Shown here: piece by piece, positions 25,801-35,199 of the stretch
How the letters are laid out: every line of letters begins with the position of its first letter
Numbering within the stretch: position 1 is the first letter of the stretch
Source: Polyangiaceae bacterium
Lineage (GTDB): Bacteria > Myxococcota_A > Polyangia > Polyangiales > Polyangiaceae
Direction: 5' to 3'
DNA: 62,505 nucleotides
NCBI GenBank assembly: GCA_029266615.1
Contig: JAQSWN010000063.1
Coordinates: forward strand, 1-62,505
The notes under the pieces: generated by a model
What the model was told of the DNA's origin: nothing
Databases searched by the model: none
The model's input: only the letters and a program-made list of their open reading frames with translations
Program-made: the position numbers and the translations under genes

Positions 25801-26224
25801 GGGTGGGCACGCCGTTGACACGGCCGAGCTCGCTGTCGCCGGACATGAGCGTGGGGCTCGCCATCGCAATCGGTAGGTCGACGTTGATCGACTTGGCCCA
25901 CACCTGGGCGAGATCCGCCGCGCGCGGTGGCTCCATCATCACGATGACGCCATTGGCGCGCGGCTTGTGTGTGGCCAGTACGTCCCGCAGCAATTGTGCC
26001 TCGGCCTGAGACGGCAGGTCGTACGTCGTGACGAAGAGCAGCGCGGTGGTCCGGCCGCGCGTCGTATCGCTCGAGAGCTCTTCGCCCTGGAGGGTGCCGA
26101 ACGTAAACTGGACGGGCTCGCCGGCGGCTCGCTCGGAAGCGCGCGCTGGCTCGCCTTCGCGAACGAAGCACCCCGACGACGCGAGCGCGGTCACCACCGC
26201 GAAGACGGCTCCGCGGAGGCTCAC
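25703..26224 (-). CDS. Truncated redoxin-like lipoprotein without CxxC
   Basis: GTG 26224 overlaps the stop of the upstream gene (GTGA) and gives a lipoprotein signal ending ASSGC. The mature part is thioredoxin-like (TlpA/redoxin): ALLFVTTYDLPSQAEAQLL, DLAQVWAKSINVDLP and GVPTLIVLDRRGR. The active-site CxxC is missing; the position reads YDLPSQ. After LDRRGRL the usual last strand and helix (about 40 residues) are absent, and the frame continues for about 20 nonsense residues through the opposite gene. It overlaps that gene by 98 bases. Confidence 0.7.
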   Translation of the reverse strand: MSLRGAVFAVVTALASSGCFVREGEPARASERAAGEPVQFTFGTLQGEELSSDTTRGRTTALLFVTTYDLPSQAEAQLLRDVLATHKPRANGVIVMMEPPRAADLAQVWAKSINVDLPIAMASPTLMSGDSELGRVNGVPTLIVLDRRGRLPRPGSKNSSRCRRGSFRTSSCH

Positions 26225-26940
26225 GGAGCGGAGGACGGCGGCGGGGTCGACCCGCCGATGTTGGGCCCGAACAAGTCCGCGAAGACGCGCAGCGCCTCCG
26301 GCAGCTCCCGACCGCTGCGTCGGTGCGACAGCACTGCGTGCGACAGCTCGTCGATGAGCGACTTGAGGGGGGAGCGCTCCAGCGTGGCGCCTTCCAGCTC
26401 GTGCCCGGGCCGGGGAGCACGCTGCGCGTCCACGATGGGGTCGTGACGCACCCAAGAAAAGCCGCGCTCCGGGCGGTAGGCGCAGGCCAAAACCTGCACG
26501 AAATCCAGGTAAAGCGGGACGATGATGGTGGCGATCCGCAGGCCGTCCGGGCGGAGCGCAGAGAGCGCCTGCACGGCCGCTCGCGGCGTCGCCTCCGCTT
26601 GGGCCGGGCCCATGGCGAACGTGATGCGATCGCGCCGCTCCGGGTCCGACTCCACCGCCAGGAGGGGCGCGTACACGGCGATGCGCGGCACCTTGAGCCG
26701 CACTGAGTCCTGCTCGAGCGCGTTGAGCCACGACGTACGGCCCTTCGCGTCCAGCTCACGGTAGGCGATGGCGGCGGCGAGGGCAGCCTCTGCGTCCGTC
26801 GCGAGGGCACCGAGCCACTCGCACCACGCGTCGAGCACGCGCGAGTCCGTACCGCGCCCCGGCTCGGGCAGCGGCGTGCGGTCGGCGGCAGCTCCGGAGA
26901 GCTTCGACGAAATGGAGGGCTCGAGCGGCGGGTGGGCCAC
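26221..26940 (-). CDS. Hypothetical protein, cytoplasmic, unknown
   Basis: The 239-residue protein has no signal peptide or membrane segment. It contains RTSWLNALEQDSVRLKVPRIAVYAPLLAVE and a hydrophobic core stretch (LRIATIIVPLYLDFVQVLACAY), ending in a Pro/Ser tail. The sequence looks like a real coding region, with normal third-position G+C. I recognise no family. It is translationally coupled to the redoxin-like lipoprotein downstream and follows a small 83-residue gene by 20 bases, so the three likely form one operon. Confidence 0.7.
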   Translation of the reverse strand: MAHPPLEPSISSKLSGAAADRTPLPEPGRGTDSRVLDAWCEWLGALATDAEAALAAAIAYRELDAKGRTSWLNALEQDSVRLKVPRIAVYAPLLAVESDPERRDRITFAMGPAQAEATPRAAVQALSALRPDGLRIATIIVPLYLDFVQVLACAYRPERGFSWVRHDPIVDAQRAPRPGHELEGATLERSPLKSLIDELSHAVLSHRRSGRELPEALRVFADLFGPNIGGSTPPPSSAP

Positions 26941-26960
26941 GGTGCGAGGACGCTAAAGCA

Positions 26961-27212
26961 TCAGCCCACAGCGGGCAACGGTAGATGGCTCACTTCGGCC
27001 TGCAATTCTTGCTGCAGATCCGTGAGCAATTCGTCCAGCTCTTTTTCGCGCGACAGCGGCGCTGAAATGATCAGCTCGCCACCCCGTTCGGCGAACAGGG
27101 CGCCCAGACCTTCACTCGCTTCGAAGATCCCCTTGACGAAAACGACGTCCTTGTCCCGCACCAGCACTTTGCGGGAAATGAGGTCGTGATCGATGAGCGG
27201 CGTCGCAGGCAC
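26961..27212 (-). CDS. Small protein resembling DUF4911
   Basis: This 83-residue protein reads DLISRKVLVRDKDVVFVKGIFEASEGLGALFAERGGELIISAPLS in outline, with a helical C-terminus (KELDELLTDLQQEL). The pattern of a strand, an EASEG turn and a second strand is like the DUF4911 family, as far as I can recall. No function is known. It starts at an ATG divergent from the gene at 27286 and heads a likely three-gene operon. Confidence 0.6.
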   Translation of the reverse strand: MPATPLIDHDLISRKVLVRDKDVVFVKGIFEASEGLGALFAERGGELIISAPLSREKELDELLTDLQQELQAEVSHLPLPAVG

Positions 27213-27285
27213 GCCGCAGCCATAGCTCGATCGCTACGGTATTGGAAGGCTCGCGGGAAAGCCTCGCTCTGCTACCCTCCCGCTC

Positions 27286-28668
27286 GTGGCCGCCGTTCCT
27301 CGTTCTCCCCAAGCCGACGAGCTCGTCGTGCTCCCCGACCTCGACAAAAGCGACGAAAGTGACGACGTCGACGTCGGAACCTTCGAGCTTACGATCGGCG
27401 AGGACGCGGAAGCGCCCGAAGACGCGAGCCGCGTCGACACGTTCGAAGTCGACATCCAGGTGCTGACCGATTTCGGCAGTAACGAAGCCGCGAGCGATCT
27501 GGACATCGGCGAAGCCGGCTTGGTGGATTCGCTACCGGAGGTTCCGGAAGGCAGCGACGACGAGGCGGTGGACGCGGCCGCTCACGAGCTCGACGAGCTC
27601 GTACAAGCCCCGCTCGAAAACGACGAGCCAAGCACTCCCGCCGAGCTCGGCGACGACGGCTTGGAGGCGCTGCCCGATTTGATCGTCGAAGCCGGAGATG
27701 GCGAGGCCGGCCCCGAATTGGAGCGCGCGTTCTTGCCGAGCGCGCCGGAAGGCGCGATCCCGGAAGGGCCGCCCTACGACGCGGAGTACCTGTTGCTCGC
27801 ATCGAGCTGCAGCGCGCTCGCGACGGACGGAACGGACGTGCTCGCCGCCGGCGAGCACTTGATGCGCTTCGGCCACGAGCGTCGGAGCGACGAGTTACCG
27901 CCCGGCACGAAGGTCACGTCGCTCGCCGTCACCCCCGAGGTGAGCGTGCTCTCCACCACTCGCGGCCTGATGGAGGCGAAGCCGAACGGCGCGATCTGCT
28001 TCCAAGAGGCGCCCGAGCTGACGCGCGGCAGCGGCGGGGAGCTCGTGGAGCTAGCGGCGGCCCTCGGGCGTTACTCACTGTGGGCGCGGCTGCGGAATGG
28101 CGCGCTCCTACGAAGACGCGGAGAGACCTGGGAGCTGCATGAGACCGGCGGCGCCGTCCAGGCGCTGGGTGGCAGCGGCGCGGAGCTCGCCCTCCTCGTC
28201 CTCTCACGCCGCCCGGCGCTGCAGCTCTCTTCTGACGGAGGCAGCAGCTTTCGCGAGCGGTTGCTTACCGAGCCCGCCCAAACCGTAGCCCTCGGGGGCG
28301 CTCCGCTGCTCGCCTTCCGCGGCGACGTCATCGCGCTCGCGGACGGGGAGCGAGGTCTGGCCGTCTCCGCGGACGCCGGCGCGACCTTCCGGCTCGTAAC
28401 CGGCGCCGTGAACCTCACCGCCATCGCTCTCGGCGAGCACGGAGGAAAGCCCTCCGTTTTTGCCGCACTCTACCGCGAGAGCAAGGACGTAACGGAGCTC
28501 ATCGCGGTGGACCCGCGGAGCGGCGAGGCCCAGCGAATTGCCGCGCTCACGGCGGCGCCGGAGGAAGACGCGGAAGAGAGCGGCCGCACTGCGGCGTTAC
28601 TCTGGCATGACGGCAAACTGTGGTCCGCTGGCGGCTACGGCCTCGTGCGCCTCACCGCCCCGCGTTAG
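27286..28668 (+). CDS. Acidic N-terminus with propeller-like C-terminal domain
   Basis: GTG 27286 gives a 460-residue protein. Residues 10-150 are strongly acidic and probably disordered. The rest holds repeated beta-rich segments of the kind found in BNR/WD-type propellers (for example LSVLSTTRGLMEA-like, YSLWARLRNGALLRR, then LQLSSDGGSSFRERLL and LAVSADAGATFRLVTG, the last two being Asp-box-like). It is likely soluble and has no signal peptide. It stands alone between a divergent operon and lysC. I recognise no family. Confidence 0.75.
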   Translation: MAAVPRSPQADELVVLPDLDKSDESDDVDVGTFELTIGEDAEAPEDASRVDTFEVDIQVLTDFGSNEAASDLDIGEAGLVDSLPEVPEGSDDEAVDAAAHELDELVQAPLENDEPSTPAELGDDGLEALPDLIVEAGDGEAGPELERAFLPSAPEGAIPEGPPYDAEYLLLASSCSALATDGTDVLAAGEHLMRFGHERRSDELPPGTKVTSLAVTPEVSVLSTTRGLMEAKPNGAICFQEAPELTRGSGGELVELAAALGRYSLWARLRNGALLRRRGETWELHETGGAVQALGGSGAELALLVLSRRPALQLSSDGGSSFRERLLTEPAQTVALGGAPLLAFRGDVIALADGERGLAVSADAGATFRLVTGAVNLTAIALGEHGGKPSVFAALYRESKDVTELIAVDPRSGEAQRIAALTAAPEEDAEESGRTAALLWHDGKLWSAGGYGLVRLTAPR

Positions 28669-28714
28669 CACCCCGAACTTGGCCGCGACCGGCGCCGGCT
28701 GGTAGCGATGAACC

Positions 28715-29893
28715 ATGGCCATCGTCGTGCAAAAATACGGCGGTTCCTCGGTCGCGGACCTGGAGAAGCTCTCCAAGGTGGCGGACTGGGTCGTCGCGAC
28801 CAAGCGCGCGGGCCACTCCGTCGTCGTGGTCGTGAGCGCGATGGGCAAAACGACGGACGAGCTGCTCTCCCTCGCGCAGCGCGCCGCTGAAACTGGCGGC
28901 GGCGGCAATTCTCCACCGCGACGCGAGCTGGACATGTTGCTCTCGGTGGGCGAGCGCACCAGCATGGCGCTGCTCTCCATCGCCGTGCAGGCGCGCGGAG
29001 AGCCGGCCGTGAGCTTGACCGGCTCTCAGTCGGGCATCATCACGAACGACCGCCACTTCGACGCACGCATCATCGAGGTGCGACCGCATCGCATCGAAGA
29101 CGAGCTCTATCACGGCAAGATCGTGATCGTGGCGGGCTACCAGGGCATGAGCTATCGCCGCGAGATAACGACGCTCGGCCGCGGCGGCTCGGACACGACC
29201 GCGGTCGCGCTTTCGGCCGCCCTGTCCGCGGAGCGCTGCGAAATTTATAGCGACGTCGACGGCGTCTACTCGGCCGACCCACGCAGCGTGCCGGACGCGC
29301 GTCACCTGCCGGAGCTGGACTTCGCCACGATGCAGGAGATGGCGGAGAGCGGCGCGAAGGTGCTGCACGCGCGCGCGGTGGAGTGGGCGAAGCGCCAAAA
29401 CATCGCCATCTTGGCGCGTAAGACCGAGGACTACGCGACGCGCGGCGAGGGCCTGCAAACGCGCGTCCATGCCTCGTCCGGTACGCAAGCGCGAGCCGTG
29501 GTCGTGGATCGCCACCTCGCGCTACTAAGTTGTCCCGCGCGCGCGCTCGCTTCGCTGTTCGCGGCCGCGGAAGCGTCGGAGCTCTTGCTGCGCGACGGCG
29601 TCTACGTGGACGGCGCTCTGCGCGCGACGCTCGCCCTTTCGGCGGTGCCGAGCGCTGCGGCCACGCTGCGGTCGCTCGCCGAACGCGTCCCCGGCTTGGA
29701 GATTACGACCGGCGTCGGCAGCGTGAGCTGGGTCGGTGTCGGCGCCGGTGCGGAGCCGCTCGAGCTGGCTCGTTTTGCACAATCGGTGGGCGAGCGCCCA
29801 CTCCTCACGTTCACGAGCCCGCTCCGCGCGACCGCGATCTTGCCGCAGTCGGAGCTCGGCGCCGCTGAGGCCGCGCTGCACGCTCAGCTTTGA
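28715..29893 (+). CDS. lysC: Aspartokinase
   Basis: The 392-residue enzyme phosphorylates aspartate in the first step toward lysine, methionine, threonine and diaminopimelate. The start [59 protein letters not shown] and the [13 protein letters not shown] segments are typical of aspartokinases. The C-terminal ACT region is present but diverged, so feedback regulation may differ. It stands alone between a propeller-like gene and a convergent TPR gene, which overlaps its last 10 bases. Confidence 0.96.
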   Translation: MAIVVQKYGGSSVADLEKLSKVADWVVATKRAGHSVVVVVSAMGKTTDELLSLAQRAAETGGGGNSPPRRELDMLLSVGERTSMALLSIAVQARGEPAVSLTGSQSGIITNDRHFDARIIEVRPHRIEDELYHGKIVIVAGYQGMSYRREITTLGRGGSDTTAVALSAALSAERCEIYSDVDGVYSADPRSVPDARHLPELDFATMQEMAESGAKVLHARAVEWAKRQNIAILARKTEDYATRGEGLQTRVHASSGTQARAVVVDRHLALLSCPARALASLFAAAEASELLLRDGVYVDGALRATLALSAVPSAAATLRSLAERVPGLEITTGVGSVSWVGVGAGAEPLELARFAQSVGERPLLTFTSPLRATAILPQSELGAAEAALHAQL

Positions 29894-31761
29894 GTCTGGC
29901 GTAGGCGCCGGTCGAGTAGCTCGGCGGCGCGACGGTACTCCGCGGACAGGTCGGCATCGGTCGGCGCCAGGCGAAGGCCGAGGGCCAAGTGTCGCTCCGC
30001 CAAGCTCGGATCGTCACGATCGTGAAGCTCGAACCGCGCCGCCTCGCGGAGGTGGGCCAGAGTCTCTTCGCCCCGCGAGCCAACGGCCTCGATGACCTCA
30101 CGCATCCGCGCGTAGGCGAGCGACGCGCCGACACGGTCGCCGATGCGGCTCCGGTAGCGCCCTTCCAGGTAGCGGGCGAGCTCGGCCTCGGGCGCCTCGG
30201 GCGGTACCTGACGGGCCCGCGCGATGGCCTGGGGCAAATCCGCGAGGCGCTCGGCGAGTAGCTGGGCAAGCTCCACCAGCGCGCGACCGTCGGGCGCGCC
30301 CCGTTTCTCCGAAAGCGAGATCGCTCGCTCGAACAGGGCGATCGCCCGGGACGAGAGGCCCGCGGCGAGGAGCGCGCGTCCGAGCCCGGCCGTGGCGCGC
30401 GCGTCGTCCGGCATGTAGCGGAGGGCACGCTCGAAGACGCGACCCGCTTCTTTCACGTAACCTTGAGCGAGCAAGCTCGTCGCGGCGCGAGTACAGGCGG
30501 CATGGCGAGCGACCGCGCCGGAAGCCATCGCCTCCAGGTGCTCGGCGTCGGAGAGCGCGCCTTGCACCTCGCCCCTCGCGACGCGCGCCGTGAGCCGCGC
30601 TTCGTGCACGCGAGAGAGTGTCGGTGCGGCCGCGACGGCGCGGTCCAAGTAATAGAGGACCTGCGAGTCGTCGCAGACGGACGCGGCCCGCCACCAGAGC
30701 AGCGCCGCCAGGGGTGCGAACGGCTCTTGCGCCGCCGCCCGCTCCAGCGCCGACAACGCGCCCGGCCGGTCACCACTGGCGAGCAGCAGCGACGCGCCGA
30801 CGGCGCCGGCCGCGGTCGCCGGCAACGTCTCCACCAAAAGGCCCAGCGCCGCCTCTGCGCGGCCGGGCAAGGCTGCGTCCAGCTCGCACAGCGCGCGCAC
30901 GATCTCGGGGTGGCGCGGGGCCTGCTCGAGCGCCTCCAACAGCGCGGCGCGCGCCTCTTCCAGGCGCGATTCGGCGAGCGCGTCGTCCGCAGGAGCGGTC
31001 AAGCGCGAAAGCTCGAGGGCGCGCGCCGCAGAGTCGCTCGTGAGCGGCGGCGGGAACGTCGCGTCCAGCGCCACCACCAGCTCGTCTAGCTCCTGGAATA
31101 GCTCTCCGAAGCGCACCGCCGTCGAAGCCGGGGCGCGTGCGCCTACGGCGGGCAGCAGCACGCGCCCGATACGCCCGGCGACGTCCGCCACCCGCACGAC
31201 GCGCCCCGAGCGACGCGCGAACCCCTCCCCCAACGCGTCGCAGACCCTCAGCGCGACCGACAACGCGGGAGCCTCCAAACCGACTCCGCGCGCGCGAGAG
31301 ACGACGAAGCGCGCCGCACCGTCGTCCGGCGCCCACAGCAGGTCGAACGCGAGCGCGCGCTCCGCCGCCACCAAGCCGACGCCGACGCCACCTTCGATGC
31401 TCCAAAATTGAATCGGTTTCGCGAGCGGCCCGAAAGGCTCGCCGACGCGCTTGCTGGCGAAGCGCGCGAGCTCGGCGAGCCGCAGCTTGAGCACGAGCTC
31501 CTGCAGATCCCCGCGGCGGCTACGAAAGCGCGGGACGCCACCGGACAAGTCCACCGGGAAGCGGAGACCGGGGAACGTGAGGGACAGCCGTTCGACGCTG
31601 AGCGGTCCGATCTCGATCGGCTCGTACAGCTCCATCCCCAGCGCGCCGCGCGTGACCGTGAGCCGGAGCGGCACGCGCGGGTCTTCCGGAGGGCCTACGA
31701 GCGCCTGCGCGCTCGGGCTCTGCTTCGGAGGCAGGGTGGATGGTCGGACGGGAGAGCCCAA
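29884..31761 (-). CDS. Large TPR-repeat protein
   Basis: The 625-residue protein starts at a TTG and has an N-terminal beta-rich region (about 35-130) and then many tetratricopeptide-like helices (for example [51 protein letters not shown] and [20 protein letters not shown]). No enzyme motif or signal peptide is visible. It likely serves as a scaffold for protein interactions. It overlaps the convergent lysC end by 10 bases. Its start is uncertain; another possible Met is 42 residues later. Confidence 0.78.
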   Translation of the reverse strand: MGSPVRPSTLPPKQSPSAQALVGPPEDPRVPLRLTVTRGALGMELYEPIEIGPLSVERLSLTFPGLRFPVDLSGGVPRFRSRRGDLQELVLKLRLAELARFASKRVGEPFGPLAKPIQFWSIEGGVGVGLVAAERALAFDLLWAPDDGAARFVVSRARGVGLEAPALSVALRVCDALGEGFARRSGRVVRVADVAGRIGRVLLPAVGARAPASTAVRFGELFQELDELVVALDATFPPPLTSDSAARALELSRLTAPADDALAESRLEEARAALLEALEQAPRHPEIVRALCELDAALPGRAEAALGLLVETLPATAAGAVGASLLLASGDRPGALSALERAAAQEPFAPLAALLWWRAASVCDDSQVLYYLDRAVAAAPTLSRVHEARLTARVARGEVQGALSDAEHLEAMASGAVARHAACTRAATSLLAQGYVKEAGRVFERALRYMPDDARATAGLGRALLAAGLSSRAIALFERAISLSEKRGAPDGRALVELAQLLAERLADLPQAIARARQVPPEAPEAELARYLEGRYRSRIGDRVGASLAYARMREVIEAVGSRGEETLAHLREAARFELHDRDDPSLAERHLALGLRLAPTDADLSAEYRRAAELLDRRLRQTQS

Positions 31762-31837
31762 GACGGGCTGAAATCGTAACAGCCTCGGCCCCTACCGGAG
31801 CAAATTCCGCGAATGTTCTCGGGAAATGGCCTGCAGC

Positions 31838-32434
31838 TCAGTCGGCGTCGGTGCTGCCGGAGCTCGCCTTCTTGCGCATGCGCTTCAATACCTCGGCGAA
31901 GCCACCCTTCTTCATGATGCGGTTGAAGCTCGACCGGTAGTTGTTCACCATGCTCGACCCCTCGGTCACGACGTCCACGATGCGCTGGTTGGCTCCTTGC
32001 GCGCGAACGACGTAATCGATGCTGATCGGCTCTTCTCGCGCGTCCTTCGTGTTCTTGGCCACGGTGCGCACGACCTCGCCGTCCTTGCCCTTTTCGGTGC
32101 CCTTGTAGGCGATGTCGTAGCCGAGCGTCTTCTTGATGTTCTTCCGGTAGCTGTTACGCACCAGCTTACTCAAGAGGTCCGTAAACTCGTCCTTCTCGGC
32201 GGGGGTTCGCTCGGCCCAGTGGTCGCGCAGGGCGGACTCGGCCAGCACGCGGTAGTCCAGGACTTGATCGAACACCTTGTCGACGTCGGACTCTTTGCCG
32301 GCCTGAACGAGCTTGACGAGCTCGGTTTGCTTCGCCTTCACGAAGTCTTCCGCGGAGGCCGCGAAAGCCAGCGGGGTGATGGAGAGAGCGGCGGCGCAGA
32401 TGACGGCGGTGAGAAATGAGCGACGGGGGTTCAC
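31838..32434 (-). CDS. mlaC: MlaC-type phospholipid-binding periplasmic protein
   Basis: The 198-residue protein has a signal peptide (MNPRRSFLTAVICAAALSI, ending AFA) and the MlaC/Ttg2D fold: FDQVLDYRVLAESALRDHW, FTDLLSKLVRNSYRKNIKK, then VVRTVAKN and SIDYVVRAQGANQRIVDVVTEGSSMVNNYRSSF. MlaC carries phospholipids between the outer-membrane MlaA complex and the inner-membrane MlaFEDB transporter. No other mla gene is in the window, so it may act alone or with a distant transporter. A 185-base intergenic region separates it from the histidine kinase. Confidence 0.92.
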   Translation of the reverse strand: MNPRRSFLTAVICAAALSITPLAFAASAEDFVKAKQTELVKLVQAGKESDVDKVFDQVLDYRVLAESALRDHWAERTPAEKDEFTDLLSKLVRNSYRKNIKKTLGYDIAYKGTEKGKDGEVVRTVAKNTKDAREEPISIDYVVRAQGANQRIVDVVTEGSSMVNNYRSSFNRIMKKGGFAEVLKRMRKKASSGSTDAD

Positions 32435-32619
32435 GGTTTCCTCGACTCGGTTTGGGTTCCGTACCCGTTATACGCAAGGGGTGCGCCGATCTTTTCCCGC
32501 GCCGCGCACTTTGTAGGATTAGCAAAAATACGAACAATTTCGGCAACTTAAGAACAAATGGGCTCGCCTGACGTCTCGGCGCGCTGTGCGCCCGCCGCAC
32601 AGCGATCGCCCACTTCCGT
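32435..32619. other. AT-rich intergenic region between mlaC and the pilS-like gene
   Basis: The centre of this region (about 32500-32560) is clearly more AT-rich than the rest of the window. It probably contains the mlaC promoter on the minus strand, since a TACAAA element and an upstream TTGTTC lie 16 bases apart. The match is weak and I do not call a defined promoter. Confidence 0.4.
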
Positions 32620-33927
32620 TCACGTTGGGGCGGCTGGCCCCATCAGCACACGAAAGGTGGCCCCCCGCCCGGCCTCGCTTTTTACGTGGATCATGAAGCC
32701 GTGCTCGTCGGCGATGCGTTTCACCACGGCCAAGCCGACGCCGGAGCCCTGGCTGCGGGTCGTGAAGAAAGCGTCGAAGAGCCGTGGCATCTGCGCCTCC
32801 TCGATGCCAACTCCGTGGTCCACCACCGCCAGCACGACGCCCTCCGCGCCCTCGCTCACCGAAACGGTCACCGTATCACCCGCGGCGCTGGCCTGAACCG
32901 CGTTGCGGACCAAGTTCCACATCAGCTGCCGCAGCTGCGCGCTGTCGGCGCGCACCCAGACCGGCGTCGGGTGGGCTTCGAACACGACGTCCACGTCCGA
33001 GACGGCGCGACCGGATTTGCTCGCCAGCGCCACGACCTCGCGCGCGGCTGTCGCCACGTCCATGAGCGCGAGCTCTGGCTTACGCGGCTTGGCGAGGTCG
33101 ACCATGTCGCTCACGAGGTCGTTCAAGCGGTTTGCCTCGCGCTGGATGATCTCGCAGAGCTGTTTGTCTTCGTCGTCCAGCCCACGGCCGGAGCGCAAGA
33201 GCTGCACGGATCCCGCGATCGAGCCGAGCGGGTTCCGAATCTCGTGGGCGAGCCCGGCGGATAGCCGTCCCAGCGCCGCCATGCGCTCGGCCTGCTGCGC
33301 GCGCTCGGTGGCGGCGATGAGCTCGCCGCCAGTCCAGCGCAAGCGATCCGCCAAAGTGCCCGCGAGGAGCATCACCACCACCAGCACGAGCAAATTGACG
33401 GTGACGTAAAAGGAAAGCTCCTCGGGCGAGGGCGAATAGAGCCCCGCGGGCTGATCCGGGGGCGGAAGAATCCACCGGCGCGCCAGGGCCGTAACGAGGG
33501 CCCCGTAGCAGATGCCGCCGGACACCGCGGCCACGCTCGCCCCGCGCATGCCCGTGAGCGCAGCGCCCACGAGGCAACTCAGCCCGTAGAAGGACGTCGC
33601 GCCGCTGGCCGCGCCGCCGGTGAGGTACACGATCGCGGTCCAGGTCACCTGGTCCAGCACGAGCTGCGCGTCGGCCAGCAGCTCCACGTACACGCCGCGC
33701 CGCAGCACCGCGGCGTAGAGCGCCGTGAGGACGAAGCCGCAGCCAAAGGTGAAGAGGCCCGTTTTGAGCGAGGCGTAGCGGGCTTCGTAGCGGCCACCCA
33801 AATACAGGGAGCCCACGAGGGCGAGCGCCACGCTCATGAAGAGCAGGCGCGCGCCCGTCAGCCACGCCAGCCGGCGCGGCAAAGCGGGCGAGCCGACGAT
33901 CTCCGGGAGGCCGAGCGTCAGCTTCAC
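32620..33927 (-). CDS. pilS: Membrane histidine kinase, PilS-like
   Basis: The 435-residue protein has an N-terminal membrane part with about five or six hydrophobic helices, and then a complete kinase core. H228 lies in LAHEIRNPLGSIAGS, followed by the N, G1 (VVDHGVGIEE) and G2 (GSGVGLAVVKRI) boxes. There is no clear PAS domain. Its position 13 bases downstream of pilC and its membrane layout match PilS, which controls pilin transcription through PilR and sigma-54. PilR is not adjacent; mlaC follows. The name is therefore likely but not certain. Confidence 0.8.
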   Translation of the reverse strand: MKLTLGLPEIVGSPALPRRLAWLTGARLLFMSVALALVGSLYLGGRYEARYASLKTGLFTFGCGFVLTALYAAVLRRGVYVELLADAQLVLDQVTWTAIVYLTGGAASGATSFYGLSCLVGAALTGMRGASVAAVSGGICYGALVTALARRWILPPPDQPAGLYSPSPEELSFYVTVNLLVLVVVMLLAGTLADRLRWTGGELIAATERAQQAERMAALGRLSAGLAHEIRNPLGSIAGSVQLLRSGRGLDDEDKQLCEIIQREANRLNDLVSDMVDLAKPRKPELALMDVATAAREVVALASKSGRAVSDVDVVFEAHPTPVWVRADSAQLRQLMWNLVRNAVQASAAGDTVTVSVSEGAEGVVLAVVDHGVGIEEAQMPRLFDAFFTTRSQGSGVGLAVVKRIADEHGFMIHVKSEAGRGATFRVLMGPAAPT

Positions 33928-33940
33928 GCGGCCGGGCCCG

Positions 33941-35155
33941 TCAATCTGCCTTGATGTTGCCGGCGAGCGAGAAGATCGGCAGGTACATGGCGATCAGCAC
34001 GACGCCGACCATACCGCCGACGCCGACCATGAGGATCGGCTCGAGCGCGGAGGTGAGCGCGGCCACCGCGACGTCCGTCTCCTCTTCGTAGAAGTCGGCG
34101 ATCTTGTTGAGCATCTGATCGAGCGCGCCGGTCTGCTCACCGACCGCGATCATCTGCACGACCATGTCCGGGAAGACGCCGGTCGCCGCGAGCGGCTCGG
34201 CCATGTTCTTGCCCTCGCTGATGGCCTGCCGCACGTTCATGATGCCGGTCTCGATGACCACGTTGCCGGAGGTGCGGGCGCAGATCTCGAGCGCGTCCAA
34301 GATGGGCACGCCGGATTGGAGCAGCGTCCCGAGCGTCCGGGTGAAGCGCGCGACCGCGATCTTCTTGAGCACCGGGCCCATCACTGGAAGCTGCAGGAAG
34401 GTCTTGTGGAAGAACCGTTTGCCGTTGGGCTTTCGGTTCACGTAGGTGACGCCCACCACCGCCGCGATGAGGAGCACGATCAGGAAGGGCAGGTAGCTGA
34501 CGAATCCGTTCGAGATGGCGATGAGCATGCGCGTGAGCGCCGGGAGGGCCTCTTTGCCGCCACCGAACTCCGCGAACATGTTCTCGAACGCAGGGATCAC
34601 GAAGGTGAGCAGCACCGCCATCACGCCGAACGCAATGACGATCACCACCGACGGGTAGACCATGGCGCCGCGCACCTGGCGGATGAGCTTCTGCCGCTTC
34701 TCCAAGTAGATGGATAGCCGGCTCATGATGCTGTCCAAAATGCCGCCGACCTCGCCGGCGTGAACGAGGTTGGTGAACAGCTCGTCGAACACCTTGGGGT
34801 GACGCTTGAGCGCTTCCGAGAAGGTGGCACCTTGCTCGACGTTGCTCTTGATGTCCTTGAGCACCGCGGCGAACACCTTGTTCGACTGCTGGTTGCTCAG
34901 GATCTCCAAACATTGGATCAGCGGCAGGCCCGCGTCGATCATCGTCGCGAAGAGGCGCGTGAAGGTGACGAGGTCCTTGGTGGCGACGCCGCTGCCGAAC
35001 GACAGACTTCCGAGCGAGCTCTTCTTCTTGACCTTGACGGGGCTGAGCTGCTGCTGGCGAAGCTTATTGTTGACGGCGTCTTCGTTGTCCGCCTCCATCG
35101 TGCCCTTGCGCACCTCACCGGAGCGTGCGCGGGCTTCCCATGTAAACTCAGCCAT
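33941..35155 (-). CDS. pilC: Type IV pilus inner-membrane platform protein PilC
   Basis: The 404-residue protein is a GspF/PilC family inner-membrane protein on which the pilus is built with PilB and PilT ATPases. It has EFTWEARARSGEVRKGTMEA at the start, LVTFTRLFATMIDAGLPLIQCLEIL, HPKVFDELFTNLVHAGEVGG, three hydrophobic helices and the C-terminal repeat GQTGALDQML-like and EPILMVGVGGMVGVVLIAMYLP motifs. It stands without pilB or pilT in the window and overlaps no gene. The start ATG is 44 bases from the divergent hydrolase. Confidence 0.95.
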   Translation of the reverse strand: MAEFTWEARARSGEVRKGTMEADNEDAVNNKLRQQQLSPVKVKKKSSLGSLSFGSGVATKDLVTFTRLFATMIDAGLPLIQCLEILSNQQSNKVFAAVLKDIKSNVEQGATFSEALKRHPKVFDELFTNLVHAGEVGGILDSIMSRLSIYLEKRQKLIRQVRGAMVYPSVVIVIAFGVMAVLLTFVIPAFENMFAEFGGGKEALPALTRMLIAISNGFVSYLPFLIVLLIAAVVGVTYVNRKPNGKRFFHKTFLQLPVMGPVLKKIAVARFTRTLGTLLQSGVPILDALEICARTSGNVVIETGIMNVRQAISEGKNMAEPLAATGVFPDMVVQMIAVGEQTGALDQMLNKIADFYEEETDVAVAALTSALEPILMVGVGGMVGVVLIAMYLPIFSLAGNIKAD

Positions 35156-35199
35156 GAAGTTGTTCGCCTAGAACTGCCACGTAAGAATACTGACCTAAG

